From contig CAWKCD010000001.1 of the NCBI GenBank assembly GCA_963848035.1, positions 4,030,001 to 4,094,000 of the forward strand: DNA of 64,000 bases. Direction: 5' to 3'. The position numbers were made by a program, and so were the translations under genes. Positions 11,216-19,748 of this stretch are shown here, piece after piece (position 1 is the stretch's first letter; every line of letters starts with the position of its first letter). The notes under the pieces were generated by a model. That model had not been told where the DNA came from and did not search any database. It saw nothing but the letters and a program-made list of their open reading frames with translations. This DNA comes from JAVVHH01 sp963848035 (lineage in GTDB: Bacteria; Pseudomonadota; Alphaproteobacteria; Acetobacterales; Acetobacteraceae).

Positions 11216-12357
11216 ATGGGACGCTACACTTCAGGCGGGGTCGGCCGCGACATTATCGCAGGCGCGGTAGCCGGCATGGCCGCAGTCTGGCTGATCGACA
11301 AGATGCAGCTTGGCACTCACGCATCCAGCGGCAGCCGACAAGCCGACCGACATGGACCCGGCGCACGCCATCGCCGCCAAGGCCGCCGATAAGACAGGCG
11401 CCGATATCGGCGACCGCCGCAACAACGCCGTCGGCCATACCGTCCATTACGGCGTCGGCGCCGGCATCGGCGCCCTCTACGGCCTGCTCCGCGGCATGGC
11501 GCCGTCCGTCAGCACCGGGCGCGGCGCGCTCTACGGACTGGCCGCGTTCATCCTGGCCGACGAGGTCGGCGCCCCGGCGCTCGGCCTGGCCAAGAGCCCA
11601 CTGCACTACCCCGCCCGCGCGCACGCTCGCGGCGCGCTGGCGCACACCGTGTTCGGCGTCGCAACCGATCTCGGCACGCGGCTGATGTCACCCTGGCGCG
11701 ACGAGGTGGTGATCTATCACGGCCCGAGCATCGGCGAACGGATCGAGACGGGCCGACACGCGCTCGAGGATGGCCGTGACTACCTGTACGAGCGCAGCGG
11801 CCCCTATCTGGACCAAGGCCGCGAATATCTCGACCGTGGCCGAGCCTACGCCGAGTGATCTCGCCGAGCGGGCCCGCGCCCGCGCCGAAGAGATCGACGT
11901 TGCCGATCTCGCCGATCGTGGCCGCCGTGGCGTGCGGGGTCTAGTCGACCGCGTCCGCGAATACCTGCCTGATCCCGATGATGTCGCCGATCTGGTGGAT
12001 CGCGGCCGCCGGACCGCGCGCAGCGTCGCCCAGGAACTGCAGTCGCGCATGCCCGACCGCGACGACCTCGAAGACGTGGCGGATCGCGGCCGCAAGCGGG
12101 CGCGGCAGTTCGCGTCCGACGTGGGTTCGCGCGTGCCGGACTCCGACGATCTGGCTGATTTGGCAAAGGAAGGTCGGCGGCGGGGGCGTCGCTTCGCGCG
12201 CAACGTGCAATCGCAGCTTCCCGACAGCGACAACGTCGCCGACATGGCCGAGCGCGGCCGCAAGCGCGTGAGCCGTCTGGCCGAGGAGGCCCGTGCGCAG
12301 GCGATGGAGCGCGACGGCACGCCGTTGGGCCGGGCCGTGAAGTGGCTATTCGGCTAG
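11216..12357 (+). CDS. YagU/DUF1440-like membrane protein with a C-terminal five-fold 28-residue repeat (two frameshifts)
   Basis: Starts at ATG 11216 after CAGGAGCACAGG. The N-terminal 170 residues (GRDIIAGAVAGMAAVWLIDK, HTVHYGVGAGIGALYGLLRG, GALYGLAAFILADEVGAPAL, AHTVFGVATDLGTRL) are membrane-type and resemble the YagU/DUF1440 family. A Tyr/Arg-rich linker (DGRDYLYERSGPYLDQGRE) leads into five charged 28-residue repeats (11896-12315) of the pattern D-[VL]-A-D-L-x-[DE]-R-G-R-[RK], x(14-16), P-D-x-D. Two extra bases, near 11308-11310 and 11850-11855, must be removed to join the three frames. Without the second, translation stops right before the repeats. A perfect hairpin terminator follows. 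Function unknown; a membrane anchor presenting a helical repeat is the simplest reading. Confidence 0.7.
11896..12315 (+). repeat. Five tandem 84-bp units encoding 28-residue repeats
   Basis: Units begin at 11896, 11980, 12064, 12148 and 12232, all in phase. Each reads roughly D-V-A-D-L-x-D-R-G-R-R-x-x-R-x-(9-10)-R-x-P-D-x-D. The fifth degenerates at its end (QAMERD). Spacing is exactly 28 residues with no gap. The DNA has diverged more than the protein pattern, suggesting an old, selected duplication. Arg/Asp alternation predicts a highly charged helical rod. Confidence 0.9.
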
Positions 12358-12367
12358 AACGCTGACC

Positions 12368-12398
12368 GGGTCGCGCCCGCCGCTCGCGGGCGCGACCC
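12368..12398. terminator. Perfect hairpin between convergent genes
   Basis: A 13-base perfect stem (GGGTCGCGCCCGC paired with GCGGGCGCGACCC) with a five-base loop CGCTC lies 10 bases after the stop at 12357 and 4 bases before the end of the leftward Rrf2 gene. There is no T-run, so it probably acts as a bidirectional or Rho-aided terminator. Confidence 0.75.
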
Positions 12399-12402
12399 GA
12401 CT

Positions 12403-12820
12403 TCAGTCCGCAACCTCGCTGGGCGTGGATGCGGTCAGATCACACAGAGTGGTGCGACCGAGCGTCGCTTCCATCGCGCTTTCCGCCTCCGAGAACGCGG
12501 CGCCGATCTGCTTGCCTACCGAGCACAGCCTCGCCGCGGGATGCAGCGGCAAAAGCGGTTGGTCGGCCGCATCCTTCATCGCACGCCAGACGTCCGCCAG
12601 CGTGATCTCCGCCGATGACCGGGTCAGCGCCGCCCCTCCCGGGCCTCGCCGTACTGTTGCCGATCCCCGCACGAACCAGCCGTCCCGTGATGCGGCGGAC
12701 CACGACCGGATTGGTTCGAACCCGTCCAGCGATCATTTCGCTGGTCACTCGCTCCTCAGATGATCGTCGTGCGAGGAGCATGAGGATGTGAACCGCGACG
12801 GCAAATCTGGTGGCGATCAT
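12403..12820 (-). CDS. Rrf2-family transcriptional regulator (frameshifted)
   Basis: A small winged-helix repressor of the Rrf2 family, about 139 residues. ATG 12820 gives MIATRFAVAVHILMLLARRS, then VTSEMIAGRVRTNPVVVRRITGRLVRAG (the recognition helix) and, after one extra base in the CCCC run at 12665-12668, GPGGAALTRSSAEITLADVW, which is the usual Rrf2 G-G-x-x-L-x-R-x-x-x-x-I-x-x-x-D-V/I motif. The C-terminal part has only scattered cysteines (RLCSV, TLCDL), not the IscR/NsrR three-Cys cluster, so an iron-sulfur cluster is not evident. The target is unknown; adjacent mmcB diverges from it. Confidence 0.82.
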
Positions 12821-12914
12821 GTAAATTCAAAGCTGTCGCAACATTTGAGTTGCCACGATGCCGCCCTGTTCACGCAGGCTTTCATCCAGCGGTGCAAGCT
12901 GGTACAAAACGTGA

Positions 12915-13385
12915 ATGGCCGTCCCGACCTTCCCCGAACGTGCCTTGTCGATCAGACGCGCCACCGCGCTGCTGTGTCTCCGGCTCGGCTGGTCGCCAGT
13001 TCATGAGGTGCCGCTCCCGAATGCCCGGCGCGCCGACATTCTGGCCTTGCGCGCCGATGGCGGGTTCGCCTGCATCGAGGTGAAATCTGGTGTCCGGGAC
13101 TTCCAGACCGACGCGAAATGGCCGCAATACCGCGAGTATGCCGACGCCCTCTATTTCGCCGTGGACCATGAATTCCCGACGTCGATGCTGCCGGACGATG
13201 CCGGTCTGATCATCGCGTGTGGCCGCGAAGCCGAATTGGTGCGCGAGGCCCCAGCGCATCCGCTCACCGCCTCCCGCCGCCGGGCCCTGATGCATCGCTT
13301 CGCCATGCTAGCCGCGCAGCGTCTCGCAACCCGCGATGACCCGGACGGGACCGCAAGCCTTCGAGCCGCCCTTCTGGCGGAGTGA
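12915..13385 (+). CDS. mmcB: MmcB-family DNA repair protein
   Basis: A 156-residue protein of the MmcB family, named in Caulobacter from a mitomycin-C sensitivity screen. The PD-(D/E)xK-like nuclease core is visible: RRADILALRADGGFACIEVKSG supplies D and ExK, then DFQTDAKWPQYREYADALYF and AVDHEFP. DAGLIIACGREAELVREAP closes the fold. The start ATG 12915 was chosen because homology begins at FPERALSIRRATALLCLRLG. It lies divergent from the Rrf2 gene across about 95 bases and converges on hldE. Confidence 0.85.
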   Translation: MAVPTFPERALSIRRATALLCLRLGWSPVHEVPLPNARRADILALRADGGFACIEVKSGVRDFQTDAKWPQYREYADALYFAVDHEFPTSMLPDDAGLIIACGREAELVREAPAHPLTASRRRALMHRFAMLAAQRLATRDDPDGTASLRAALLAE

Positions 13386-13396
13386 TGCCCTGCGGC

Positions 13397-14938
13397 TTAG
13401 TCCGCCGTGCCGGCGGCGATCTTCTTCACAGTCGCCGTGGTCGAATGGCCTGAAAGCAGTTCGGCCAGCCAGACCCTCCCGCCCCAGCTCCGCACCAGAT
13501 CGGCGCCCACGACGCGATCGATCGTATAGTCGGCGCCCTTGATCAGCAGCTCCGGCCGCAGCGCTTCCAGCGTTTCCTCCGGCGTGTCCTCGTCGTAGAT
13601 CACGACCATGTCGACCGCCGACAGGCTGCCCAACACCGCGGCCCGGGCCGCTTCCGGCTGAACCGGCCGGGTAGGGCCCTTCAGACGGCGCACGCTGGCA
13701 TCCGAGTTGAGACCCACCACGAGCCGGTCGCACTGGCTGCGCGCTTGCTCGAGCAGGTGGACGTGGCCGGGATGCAGGAGGTCGAAGCATCCATTGGTGA
13801 AGCCGGTCCGCCACCCCTTGCGCCGCCACCGCTCGACCTGCTCGGCTGCCACTTCGCGCGTCACGATCTTGCGCAGCGTGCTCACCTGAGGCGTCAGCAC
13901 GCGCAGCAGATCCTCTTCACGGGCCACCGCCGTGCCCACCTTGCCCACGACGATGCCGGCGGCGATGTTCGCCAAACGCACCGCCACCCGGGTCTCCAGC
14001 CCGGCCGCCAGCCCCGCCGCCAGCGTCGCCACGACCGTATCGCCCGCGCCGGAGACGTCGAACACCTCGGCCGCCTCGGCCGGGAAATGGTGCGCGCCCT
14101 CGCTGTCGACGAGCGTCATGCCGTCTTCAGACCTCGTCACCAGAACGGCGCCGAACCCGTGTTGCGCCCGCAATTTCTTGGCCGCCTCGACCAGTTCGGC
14201 CTCGGTTTCGACCGACGCGCCAGTCGCCTCCGCAAGCTCACGGCGGTTCGGCGTGATCACGTCGGCGCCGGCATATCGTGCGAAATCAGGACCTTTCGGG
14301 TCGACGATGACCCGGCGCCCGGCCTGACGCGCCGCCGCGATCAACTGCGCCGGCATGTCGCCAGCGAGCACGCCCTTGGCATAGTCCGAGAGCACCGTGA
14401 TCGACGTCGCCGCCAGGGTGTCGCCAGCGATCCGCAACAGCCGGTCGGCCAGCTTGGGGCTGATCGGGCCCGACTGCTCGCGATCGGCGCGGAGCAATTG
14501 CTGTCCCTGGCTCACGAAGCGCGTCTTGACGGTCGTGGTCCGCGCGCCCTCGACCAGCAGCCACGGCTCGACGCCCGGTTGGCCACCGATCAAGCCGGTC
14601 AGGTCCGAACCGGCCTGGTCGTCCCCCACCACCGACACGAGCGCCACAGCCGCGCCGAGGGCCGTCAGATTTCTGACCACGTTGCCGGCGCCGCCGGGCA
14701 TCGCGGTCTCCCGCTCGACGCGCACGATCGGGATCGGCGCTTCCGGGCTCACACGGTCGACAATCCCGTAAACATAACGGTCTAGCATGACGTCGCCGAT
14801 GACCGTCACGCTCGTCCGGGCAAGCCGCTTGACCGCGCGCGAGAGCACGGCTTCGTCCGACCCGATCTCGGCGGCGACGGTCGCCGCTCGGGCAGGGCCG
14901 GGCAGGGCCGATGGCTCGCCAGGACTCGTACTATCCAT
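13397..14938 (-). CDS. hldE: Bifunctional heptose 7-phosphate kinase / heptose 1-phosphate adenylyltransferase HldE
   Basis: Makes ADP-D-glycero-beta-D-manno-heptose for the lipopolysaccharide inner core, cytosolic, 513 residues. The N-terminal PfkB/ribokinase half has GGAGNVVRNLTALGA near residue 77, DPKGPDFARYAGADVITPNR and the anion hole GAGDTVVATLAAGLA. The C-terminal nucleotidyltransferase half starts near residue 378 with GFTNGCFDLLHPGHVHLLEQ (HxGH motif). No frameshift is present in this long gene, in contrast to many neighbours. It is nine bases downstream of a phosphatase gene on the same strand and converges on mmcB. Confidence 0.95.
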   Translation of the reverse strand: MDSTSPGEPSALPGPARAATVAAEIGSDEAVLSRAVKRLARTSVTVIGDVMLDRYVYGIVDRVSPEAPIPIVRVERETAMPGGAGNVVRNLTALGAAVALVSVVGDDQAGSDLTGLIGGQPGVEPWLLVEGARTTTVKTRFVSQGQQLLRADREQSGPISPKLADRLLRIAGDTLAATSITVLSDYAKGVLAGDMPAQLIAAARQAGRRVIVDPKGPDFARYAGADVITPNRRELAEATGASVETEAELVEAAKKLRAQHGFGAVLVTRSEDGMTLVDSEGAHHFPAEAAEVFDVSGAGDTVVATLAAGLAAGLETRVAVRLANIAAGIVVGKVGTAVAREEDLLRVLTPQVSTLRKIVTREVAAEQVERWRRKGWRTGFTNGCFDLLHPGHVHLLEQARSQCDRLVVGLNSDASVRRLKGPTRPVQPEAARAAVLGSLSAVDMVVIYDEDTPEETLEALRPELLIKGADYTIDRVVGADLVRSWGGRVWLAELLSGHSTTATVKKIAAGTAD

Positions 14939-14947
14939 GGTTGACGG

Positions 14948-15706
14948 CTACCTTCTTGGAACCAGCGTTGCAAGCATGAGACACGACATCGGCCGGATCA
15001 TACCTGCAGAAAGTAAACAGAGTTCTGCGCTCAATACCGCGCAGGTTAGCACGCCGCCGCGGCCAGCGTTCGTATCAACTCCGATGCGGTTGCGCCGCAC
15101 CTCCGGCGCCGTTGCCGGCGTATGCCCATGAACGATGATCCGATGCGGGGCATCCGGCAACATCGCCCCCTCCCACTCGAGGAATGCGTCTCGGATCCAG
15201 AGCAAGTCGGCCGCAGTCTGCATCGCCAGCCGGACCCCGGGCCGAACGCCGGCATGCACGAACAGGAAGCGGCTGGCTGCATGGCTCAATGCGAGCCCTT
15301 CGACGAACCGAAGCTGATCGCTCGGTATCCGCTCGCGCCACTTGGTCGGCGCCACGTCCGGTCCGATGTCCCAGCTCGCCAGGGTTGCCGCACCGCCGTT
15401 CTGTAACCAGACGCGCGACCGCTGCGGCTGCTCCAGAGCATCGAGCAACATGCGCTCGTGATTGCCCATCAGATTGACCGTCGGCATCCCCTCGACCGGA
15501 CCTTTCGCCAGCAAGGCGAGGCAGCCCGCGGAATCAGGCCCGCGGTCTATGTAGTCGCCGAGATGCACCAGCAGCGGCGCCTCGACCGGATTGGCCGCCA
15601 GATCCTCTCGGATGGCCTTGTGGATGTCGCGCAGCTTGTCCGCATGTCCGTGAACATCGCCGACCGCATAGATCCGCCCTGGCGCCGCTAACCCTTCGGT
15701 AACCAT
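14948..15706 (-). CDS. Metallophosphoesterase (PPP-type serine/threonine phosphatase or ApaH-like)
   Basis: A 252-residue dinuclear-metal phosphoesterase. All signature motifs are in order: GDVHGH (residues 17-22), GDYIDRGPDS, GNHE, and the C-terminal HAGVRPGV and HGHTP. The arrangement matches the bacterial PPP phosphatase / diadenosine tetraphosphatase group. The ATG at 15706 is the natural start; the promoter is likely in the roughly 70 bases shared with the divergent gene at 15777. Immediately upstream of hldE, it may belong to the same transcript, but no heptose-specific role can be claimed. Confidence 0.87.
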   Translation of the reverse strand: MVTEGLAAPGRIYAVGDVHGHADKLRDIHKAIREDLAANPVEAPLLVHLGDYIDRGPDSAGCLALLAKGPVEGMPTVNLMGNHERMLLDALEQPQRSRVWLQNGGAATLASWDIGPDVAPTKWRERIPSDQLRFVEGLALSHAASRFLFVHAGVRPGVRLAMQTAADLLWIRDAFLEWEGAMLPDAPHRIIVHGHTPATAPEVRRNRIGVDTNAGRGGVLTCAVLSAELCLLSAGMIRPMSCLMLATLVPRR

Positions 15707-15776
15707 CTCCGATCATAATAGCCCGGCAAGCCAGCGACGACGACCCTGGATTTTAGAGACAACCGCCGGAGCGTAA

Positions 15777-17082
15777 ATGCTTCAGACGATTCTGACGCAA
15801 GATGCGACTAACCCGTTTAGAGATGCCGTTCGCCGCGCGCTTCGTGGAAAGCAGCAACGTTGGGTGGCCCTCGCTCTTCATCTTTCCCGCCTCACCCCGC
15901 CGGCGCCACGGCCGCATCACGCCCGGATCGCCCGCGCCGTCCTGGACGACGCAGCGTCGCGCCGGGAGGGCCAGCTGTTCACCTTGATGAACGGTGACCT
16001 GGTCCTCCTATTCACCGCCGATGATGCCGGCGTCAGCCTTTCCACCACTCTGGCGCATCTTTTTGCGCCCGATGCCCCTGATCCGTCGCTGCTGCTCACC
16101 CGCTGGCTGCTGCCGGTGGACGAGGAGCCTCTACTCGCATTCCTTGATGCGCTGCCGACATTGACGACGGCGCCGGTCATGATCGAGCCCGACGCACATC
16201 TGTCGTCCGTCTCCCACCTATCGGACGCTGTGGAGCCAGGCCGAGTGCGGGACCTGCTCGAGCGGCAAACGGCCGTTCTGGTCGCCATGACCGGCTCGCC
16301 GCGCGTCGTCCCCTTGTTTCGCGAACTGCGCTTCTCGCTTGCCGCCCTCGAGGCCCGGGCAGCCGCCTCCGGACACGTGACCGCTGATCCGTTCCTGTTC
16401 CGTCATCTCACTGCCAAGCTCGACGACGGAATGCTCGCCGTGGCCGCAGCGGATCTCCAGAACGACAACAGCATGTTGGGCTGGGCACGAGAGGGACATT
16501 TCGCGCTGCACATCAACATGAGCATGGGCGCCGCACTCTCGCCGGCACTGCTCAGCATCGCCGAAGCGGCCGAGGCGGGGAGCGTGCGGATCGCGGTGGA
16601 AATCGCGCTGGTCGAAGCGTGCGCCGACGCCGAGCAATTTGGTGCTGTCCGTGACCGGCTGCGCTCGTTGGGGTTCGGCGTCGTGCTCACCGATATCAGT
16701 CACCACGCTCTGTTGGTCACGCGCCCCGCTGCGCTGCAGCCCGACATGCTCAAGCTCGACTGGTCTCGCCAGCTCCCGCAGTCGACCAACGCGCTCGAGG
16801 CTGCAATGAACGAGATCGGCATGACCAAGATCGTGCTGCAGAAAGCCGATAGCGAGGAGGCGATGCGCTGGGGGTTGGCGCGCGGGATCCGCCGTTTCCA
16901 AGGGACGTCACGTAGACAATATCCTGGCCGCAGGTCGGATCGCGGCTTGTCCCGAAGCGACGCTTTGCACGGTTAAGAAATGCGCGGAGCGTGAAACCGC
17001 GACCACATCGTCCGGCCGCTCCGGCTGCGGCAACCTGCCGCTACTCGATGCCGGCATTCCTCACCAGCGGAACGCAGCATGA
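15777..17082 (+). CDS. Degenerate EAL-domain-like protein, first of a pair (frameshifted)
   Basis: About 434 residues. The C-terminal half has the layout of an EAL phosphodiesterase: TADPFLFRHLTAKLDDGML, then HINMSMGAALSPALL (the L-N-x-S strand), VRIAVEIALVEACAD (where E-x-T/N-E would be), LRSLGFGVVLTDI, LQPDMLKLDW and ARGIRRFQGRHVDNILAAGRI. The catalytic EAL, NE, DDF-G and K-D-x-x-F sets are mostly replaced, so cyclic-di-GMP hydrolysis is unlikely; a binding or scaffold role is possible. One extra G in 16902-16904 must be removed to reach the natural end, after which the TGA overlaps the next start (ATGA at 17079). The N-terminal 150 residues match nothing I recognise. Confidence 0.65.
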
Positions 17083-18215
17083 GCGAAGTCGTCGGCATGG
17101 ACGCGCTGTCCGCGCTCGTCCGCGAGAGCTCGGTTTCCGGCGTCGAACGGCACGCCCTGCTGCTCCGAACGGACATACTCCCGCCCTCACTGTCGCGTCC
17201 GCAACACCTCCGCCGGGCGCGCGAAGCGCTCGATCCGCTGCTGATGGCCGATCGCGGCCGCTGCCACGAACTGTCCAGCGGTCGTATCGTGATCAGTTGG
17301 CGGGGGGAGGCGCCAAAACTGATGCGGGAGACGGTCGACGCCTTGGATACGCTCCTGCGGGAAGATCCATTCGAGGCGCCGGGCATCAATCAGCTCATAG
17401 CCTGCTACGATTTGCCCGCCGACGGCTCCAAACTGCTCCGCGAGGCGACACATGGTGTCGTCCAGCCGATCGTCGCGGCACCGGTGCCGATGCCGTCGAC
17501 TGAGCCGGTATTCGACATCCCCGAGCCGATCCGGCCGCTGGATTCGCCTGCGCTGGAGCGTCTCGAGCAAAGTCTCGCCATCGCTGACCTCAGCCGGTTC
17601 GCCCGCCGGCGCCCGATCTCACACTACACCGCTCAGGGTATGAAGCTGGCCTGGGAGGAGCGCACTCTGTCGATCCCGGAGCTGATCGAAACCGTCGCGC
17701 CCGGGCATGAGGTGAAGTCGGATCCGTGGCTGTTCCGACGACTGACGCGGTTGTTGGACCGTCGCATGCTCGCCATTCTGAGCAACGTCGAGGAACTCCG
17801 CGAGGCGCGTCCATTCGGCATCACGCTGAACGTCGCGAGCGTCCTGAGCCCGGAATTCCTGCGATTCGACTCTGGACTGCCAATCGCGCTGCGAAATCGT
17901 ATCGTCATCAGCCTGCTGCCCGCCGACATCGCGGCCGATGCGGGCGCTTACGCCTTTGCCCGTAATTTCGCCCGCAGCCGAGGCTACCGCATCTGCCTGC
18001 GCGCCGTGACGGCCGCGCTGCTCCCGGTGTTGAATCTCGGCGCGCTGGAGCTGGACCTCGTTCAACTGGTCTGGTCTCCGGCGTTCGCCTCCATGTCCGA
18101 ACTGCCGCCCTCGGGCGGCGCGCGCTGGATCATGGGGCGGCCTTGCACCGATCAAGCACTGAAATGGGGGGTAGCGGCGGGCATCGGTCTATTCGCGACG
18201 AAGCCGACCGCCTGA
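17079..18215 (+). CDS. Degenerate EAL-domain-like protein, second of a pair
   Basis: 378 residues, intact. The N-terminal third is unrecognised and contains a short Pro/Val linker (QPIVAAPVPMPSTEPVFDIP). The C-terminal part parallels its upstream neighbour: LSIPELIETVAPGHEVKSD, PWLFRRLTRLLDRRMLAIL, GITLNVASVLSPEFLRF, RNRIVISLLPADIAADAG, NFARSRGYRICLRAVTA, LELDLVQLVWSPAFASM and ALKWGVAAGIGLFATKP. This is the EAL strand order without the metal- and substrate-binding residues. It is translationally coupled to the upstream gene by a four-base overlap, suggesting that the two proteins form a complex. It ends just before tRNA-Ala on the other strand. Confidence 0.7.
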   Translation: MSEVVGMDALSALVRESSVSGVERHALLLRTDILPPSLSRPQHLRRAREALDPLLMADRGRCHELSSGRIVISWRGEAPKLMRETVDALDTLLREDPFEAPGINQLIACYDLPADGSKLLREATHGVVQPIVAAPVPMPSTEPVFDIPEPIRPLDSPALERLEQSLAIADLSRFARRRPISHYTAQGMKLAWEERTLSIPELIETVAPGHEVKSDPWLFRRLTRLLDRRMLAILSNVEELREARPFGITLNVASVLSPEFLRFDSGLPIALRNRIVISLLPADIAADAGAYAFARNFARSRGYRICLRAVTAALLPVLNLGALELDLVQLVWSPAFASMSELPPSGGARWIMGRPCTDQALKWGVAAGIGLFATKPTA

Positions 18216-18225
18216 TCTGCAGGCG

Positions 18226-18301
18226 TGGTGGAGCTGAGGGGAATCGAACCCCTGACCTCCTCATTGCGAACGAGGCGCTCTCCCAACTGAGCTACAGCCC
18301 C
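18226..18301 (-). tRNA. tRNA-Ala (anticodon CGC)
   Basis: A 76-base gene on the minus strand with encoded CCA. The acceptor stem GGGGCTG pairs with CAGCTCC and has the G3:U70 pair that defines alanine tRNA. The D-arm GCTCAGTTGGGAGAGC, the anticodon arm CCTCG-TTCGCAA-TGAGG with anticodon CGC (reads GCG), the variable loop AGGTC and the T-arm GGGG-TTCGATT-CCCC are all present. A candidate promoter lies just upstream at 18318-18346. Confidence 0.97.
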
Positions 18302-18317
18302 GCCGTGCAGGGGGCGG

Positions 18318-18346
18318 AAAATGACGAGGTGGGGTCGACAAGTCAA
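18318..18346 (-). promoter_or_regulatory. Candidate sigma-70 promoter of tRNA-Ala
   Basis: On the minus strand TTGACT (18346-18341) is separated by 17 bases from CATTTT (18323-18318), about 16 bases before the first tRNA base. The -35 matches five of six consensus positions and the -10 only three, so the call rests mostly on position and spacing. Confidence 0.45.
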
Positions 18347-18432
18347 CCCTGCCTCCGTCGCCATCGCCGCCGGCGGATGGTTGCAGCCGCACCGGCGGCT
18401 ATGTAGGGTCCGGGCGCTCCGGGGAGACGGAA

Positions 18433-18750
18433 GTGACGCTGCTTTCAGGCATCTACGAACTCATACTCGTCGTTATCAATCTGCTCGTCTGGGCACTGAT
18501 CCTGTCGGCGGTCTTCTCGATGCTGACCGCGTTTGGCGTGCTCGACACCCGCAACCGCCTGGTCTGGACCATCGGAGACTTCCTCTACCGGGTCACTGAA
18601 CCCTTGTTGCGCCCGATCCGGAACATTCTACCAAGCTTCGGCGGCGTCGATCTCAGCCCCCTCGTCGTGATCCTGCTGCTGCAGTACATCGCGGTCCCGC
18701 TGGTGCGAACCATCTTCGCCGGCATCGCGACCGGGGTCTGGAGCCTCTAG
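18433..18750 (+). CDS. YggT family membrane protein
   Basis: A 105-residue inner-membrane protein with two YggT hydrophobic segments: IYELILVVINLLVWALILSA and LSPLVVILLLQYIAVPLVRT. Between them is the family signature DFLYRVTEPLLRPIRNILP followed by GGVDLSP. Starts at GTG 18433 after GGGGAGACGGAA. YggT proteins are linked to osmotic/potassium stress and cell-division placement in some bacteria, but the molecular role is unknown. It is 6 bases upstream of folD, so the two are probably co-transcribed. Confidence 0.9.
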   Translation: MTLLSGIYELILVVINLLVWALILSAVFSMLTAFGVLDTRNRLVWTIGDFLYRVTEPLLRPIRNILPSFGGVDLSPLVVILLLQYIAVPLVRTIFAGIATGVWSL

Positions 18751-18756
18751 CGACCC

Positions 18757-19607
18757 ATGTCGGCTCTGATCATCGACGGCGCCGCCATCGCGGCGGATTT
18801 GCGCGCCCAAGTCGCCGCTCGCGCGGCTGCGCTGACGTTCAAGCCTGGGCTCACCGTGGTCGTCGTCGGTGACGACCCGGCCAGCGCCGTCTATGTCCGC
18901 AACAAGGATCGCGCCGCGAACCAGGCCGGATTGCAGGCCACCACGGTCCGGCTGCCGAAGGATACGTCTGCCGCCGCGCTGCTGGCGGAAATCTCGCGGC
19001 TCAACGCCGACCCGGACGTGGACGGGATCCTTGTCCAACTCCCGCTGCCGCAGCACATCGAACCGCGGGAAATCCTGGAGGCGATCGATCCCGCCAAGGA
19101 TGTGGACGGCTTCCATCCTCTGAACGTCGGCCGACTGCACGATGGGTCGCCGAACCTCACCCCGTGCACACCCAAAGGCGTCATGAAGCTGCTCGCGGCT
19201 GCAGCCGTACCCATTGCGCGGTGCGCGGGCCCTGGTCCTCGGCCGCTCCACGATCGTCGGCCGCCCAGCCGCCTCACTCCTGCTCGCCGCCGACGCGACC
19301 GTCACCATCGCGCACAGCCGAACCCGCGACCTGCCCGAGGAGTGCCGCCGGGCCGACATCCTGGTCGCAGCCGTTGGCCGGCCCGAGATGGTGCGCGCCA
19401 GCTGGCTCAAGCCCGGCGCCGTCGTGATCGATGTCGGCATCAACCGCGGCGCCGACGGCAAGCTGGTCGGTGACGTCGCGTTCGCGGAATGCAGCTGAGG
19501 TTGCCGGCGCTATCACGCCGGTGCCAGGCGGGGTCGGCCCGATGACGATCGCCTGCCTGCTGGAGAACACGGTCGAGGCCGCAATCGCTCGGCGCGGACG
19601 GACTTAG
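18757..19607 (+). CDS. folD: Methylenetetrahydrofolate dehydrogenase / cyclohydrolase FolD (two frameshifts)
   Basis: Bifunctional one-carbon enzyme that interconverts 5,10-methylene-, methenyl- and 10-formyl-THF. The N-terminal half from ATG 18757 shows VVVGDDPASAVYVRNKDRAA (with the catalytic Tyr/Lys region), DGILVQLPLPQHI and PAKDVDGFHPLNVGRL. The Rossmann half in the next frame has ALVLGRSTIVGRPAASLLL, AHSRTRDL, ADILVAAVGRPE and VVIDVGINR. The end GGVGPMTIACLLENTVEAA is in the third frame. Extra bases near 19217-19221 and at T19490 explain the breaks; the corrected length is about 283 residues, the family norm. It converges on the DUF1674 gene with a four-base overlap. Confidence 0.9.
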
Positions 19608-19748
19608 AAGTCGGTGCAGCGCCCCTTCTGTTCCCAATCGCCGTAGCGGGTCGGCTCCGGCCCTTTGGGGCCGCCAACCTCTTCCGGCAGTGTCAGGCTT
19701 CGGCTTCGGGACGTCCGTCTGCTCGGTCGGCGGTTTGGGATCGGTCAT
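19604..19748 (-). CDS. DUF1674 / SDHAF4-like succinate dehydrogenase assembly factor (frameshifted)
   Basis: A tiny protein of about 48 residues: MTDPKPPTEQTDVPKPKP, then after one extra base near 19690-19692, LPEEVGGPKGPEPTRYGDWE followed by QKGRCTDF at the stop. The GPEPTRYGDWExKGRxxDF tail is diagnostic of DUF1674, the family of eukaryotic SDHAF4, which chaperones flavinated SdhA. The start ATG overlaps the rlmN stop (ATGA), so it is expressed from the rlmN operon. It is too short and too broken to be obvious in any single frame. Confidence 0.82.
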
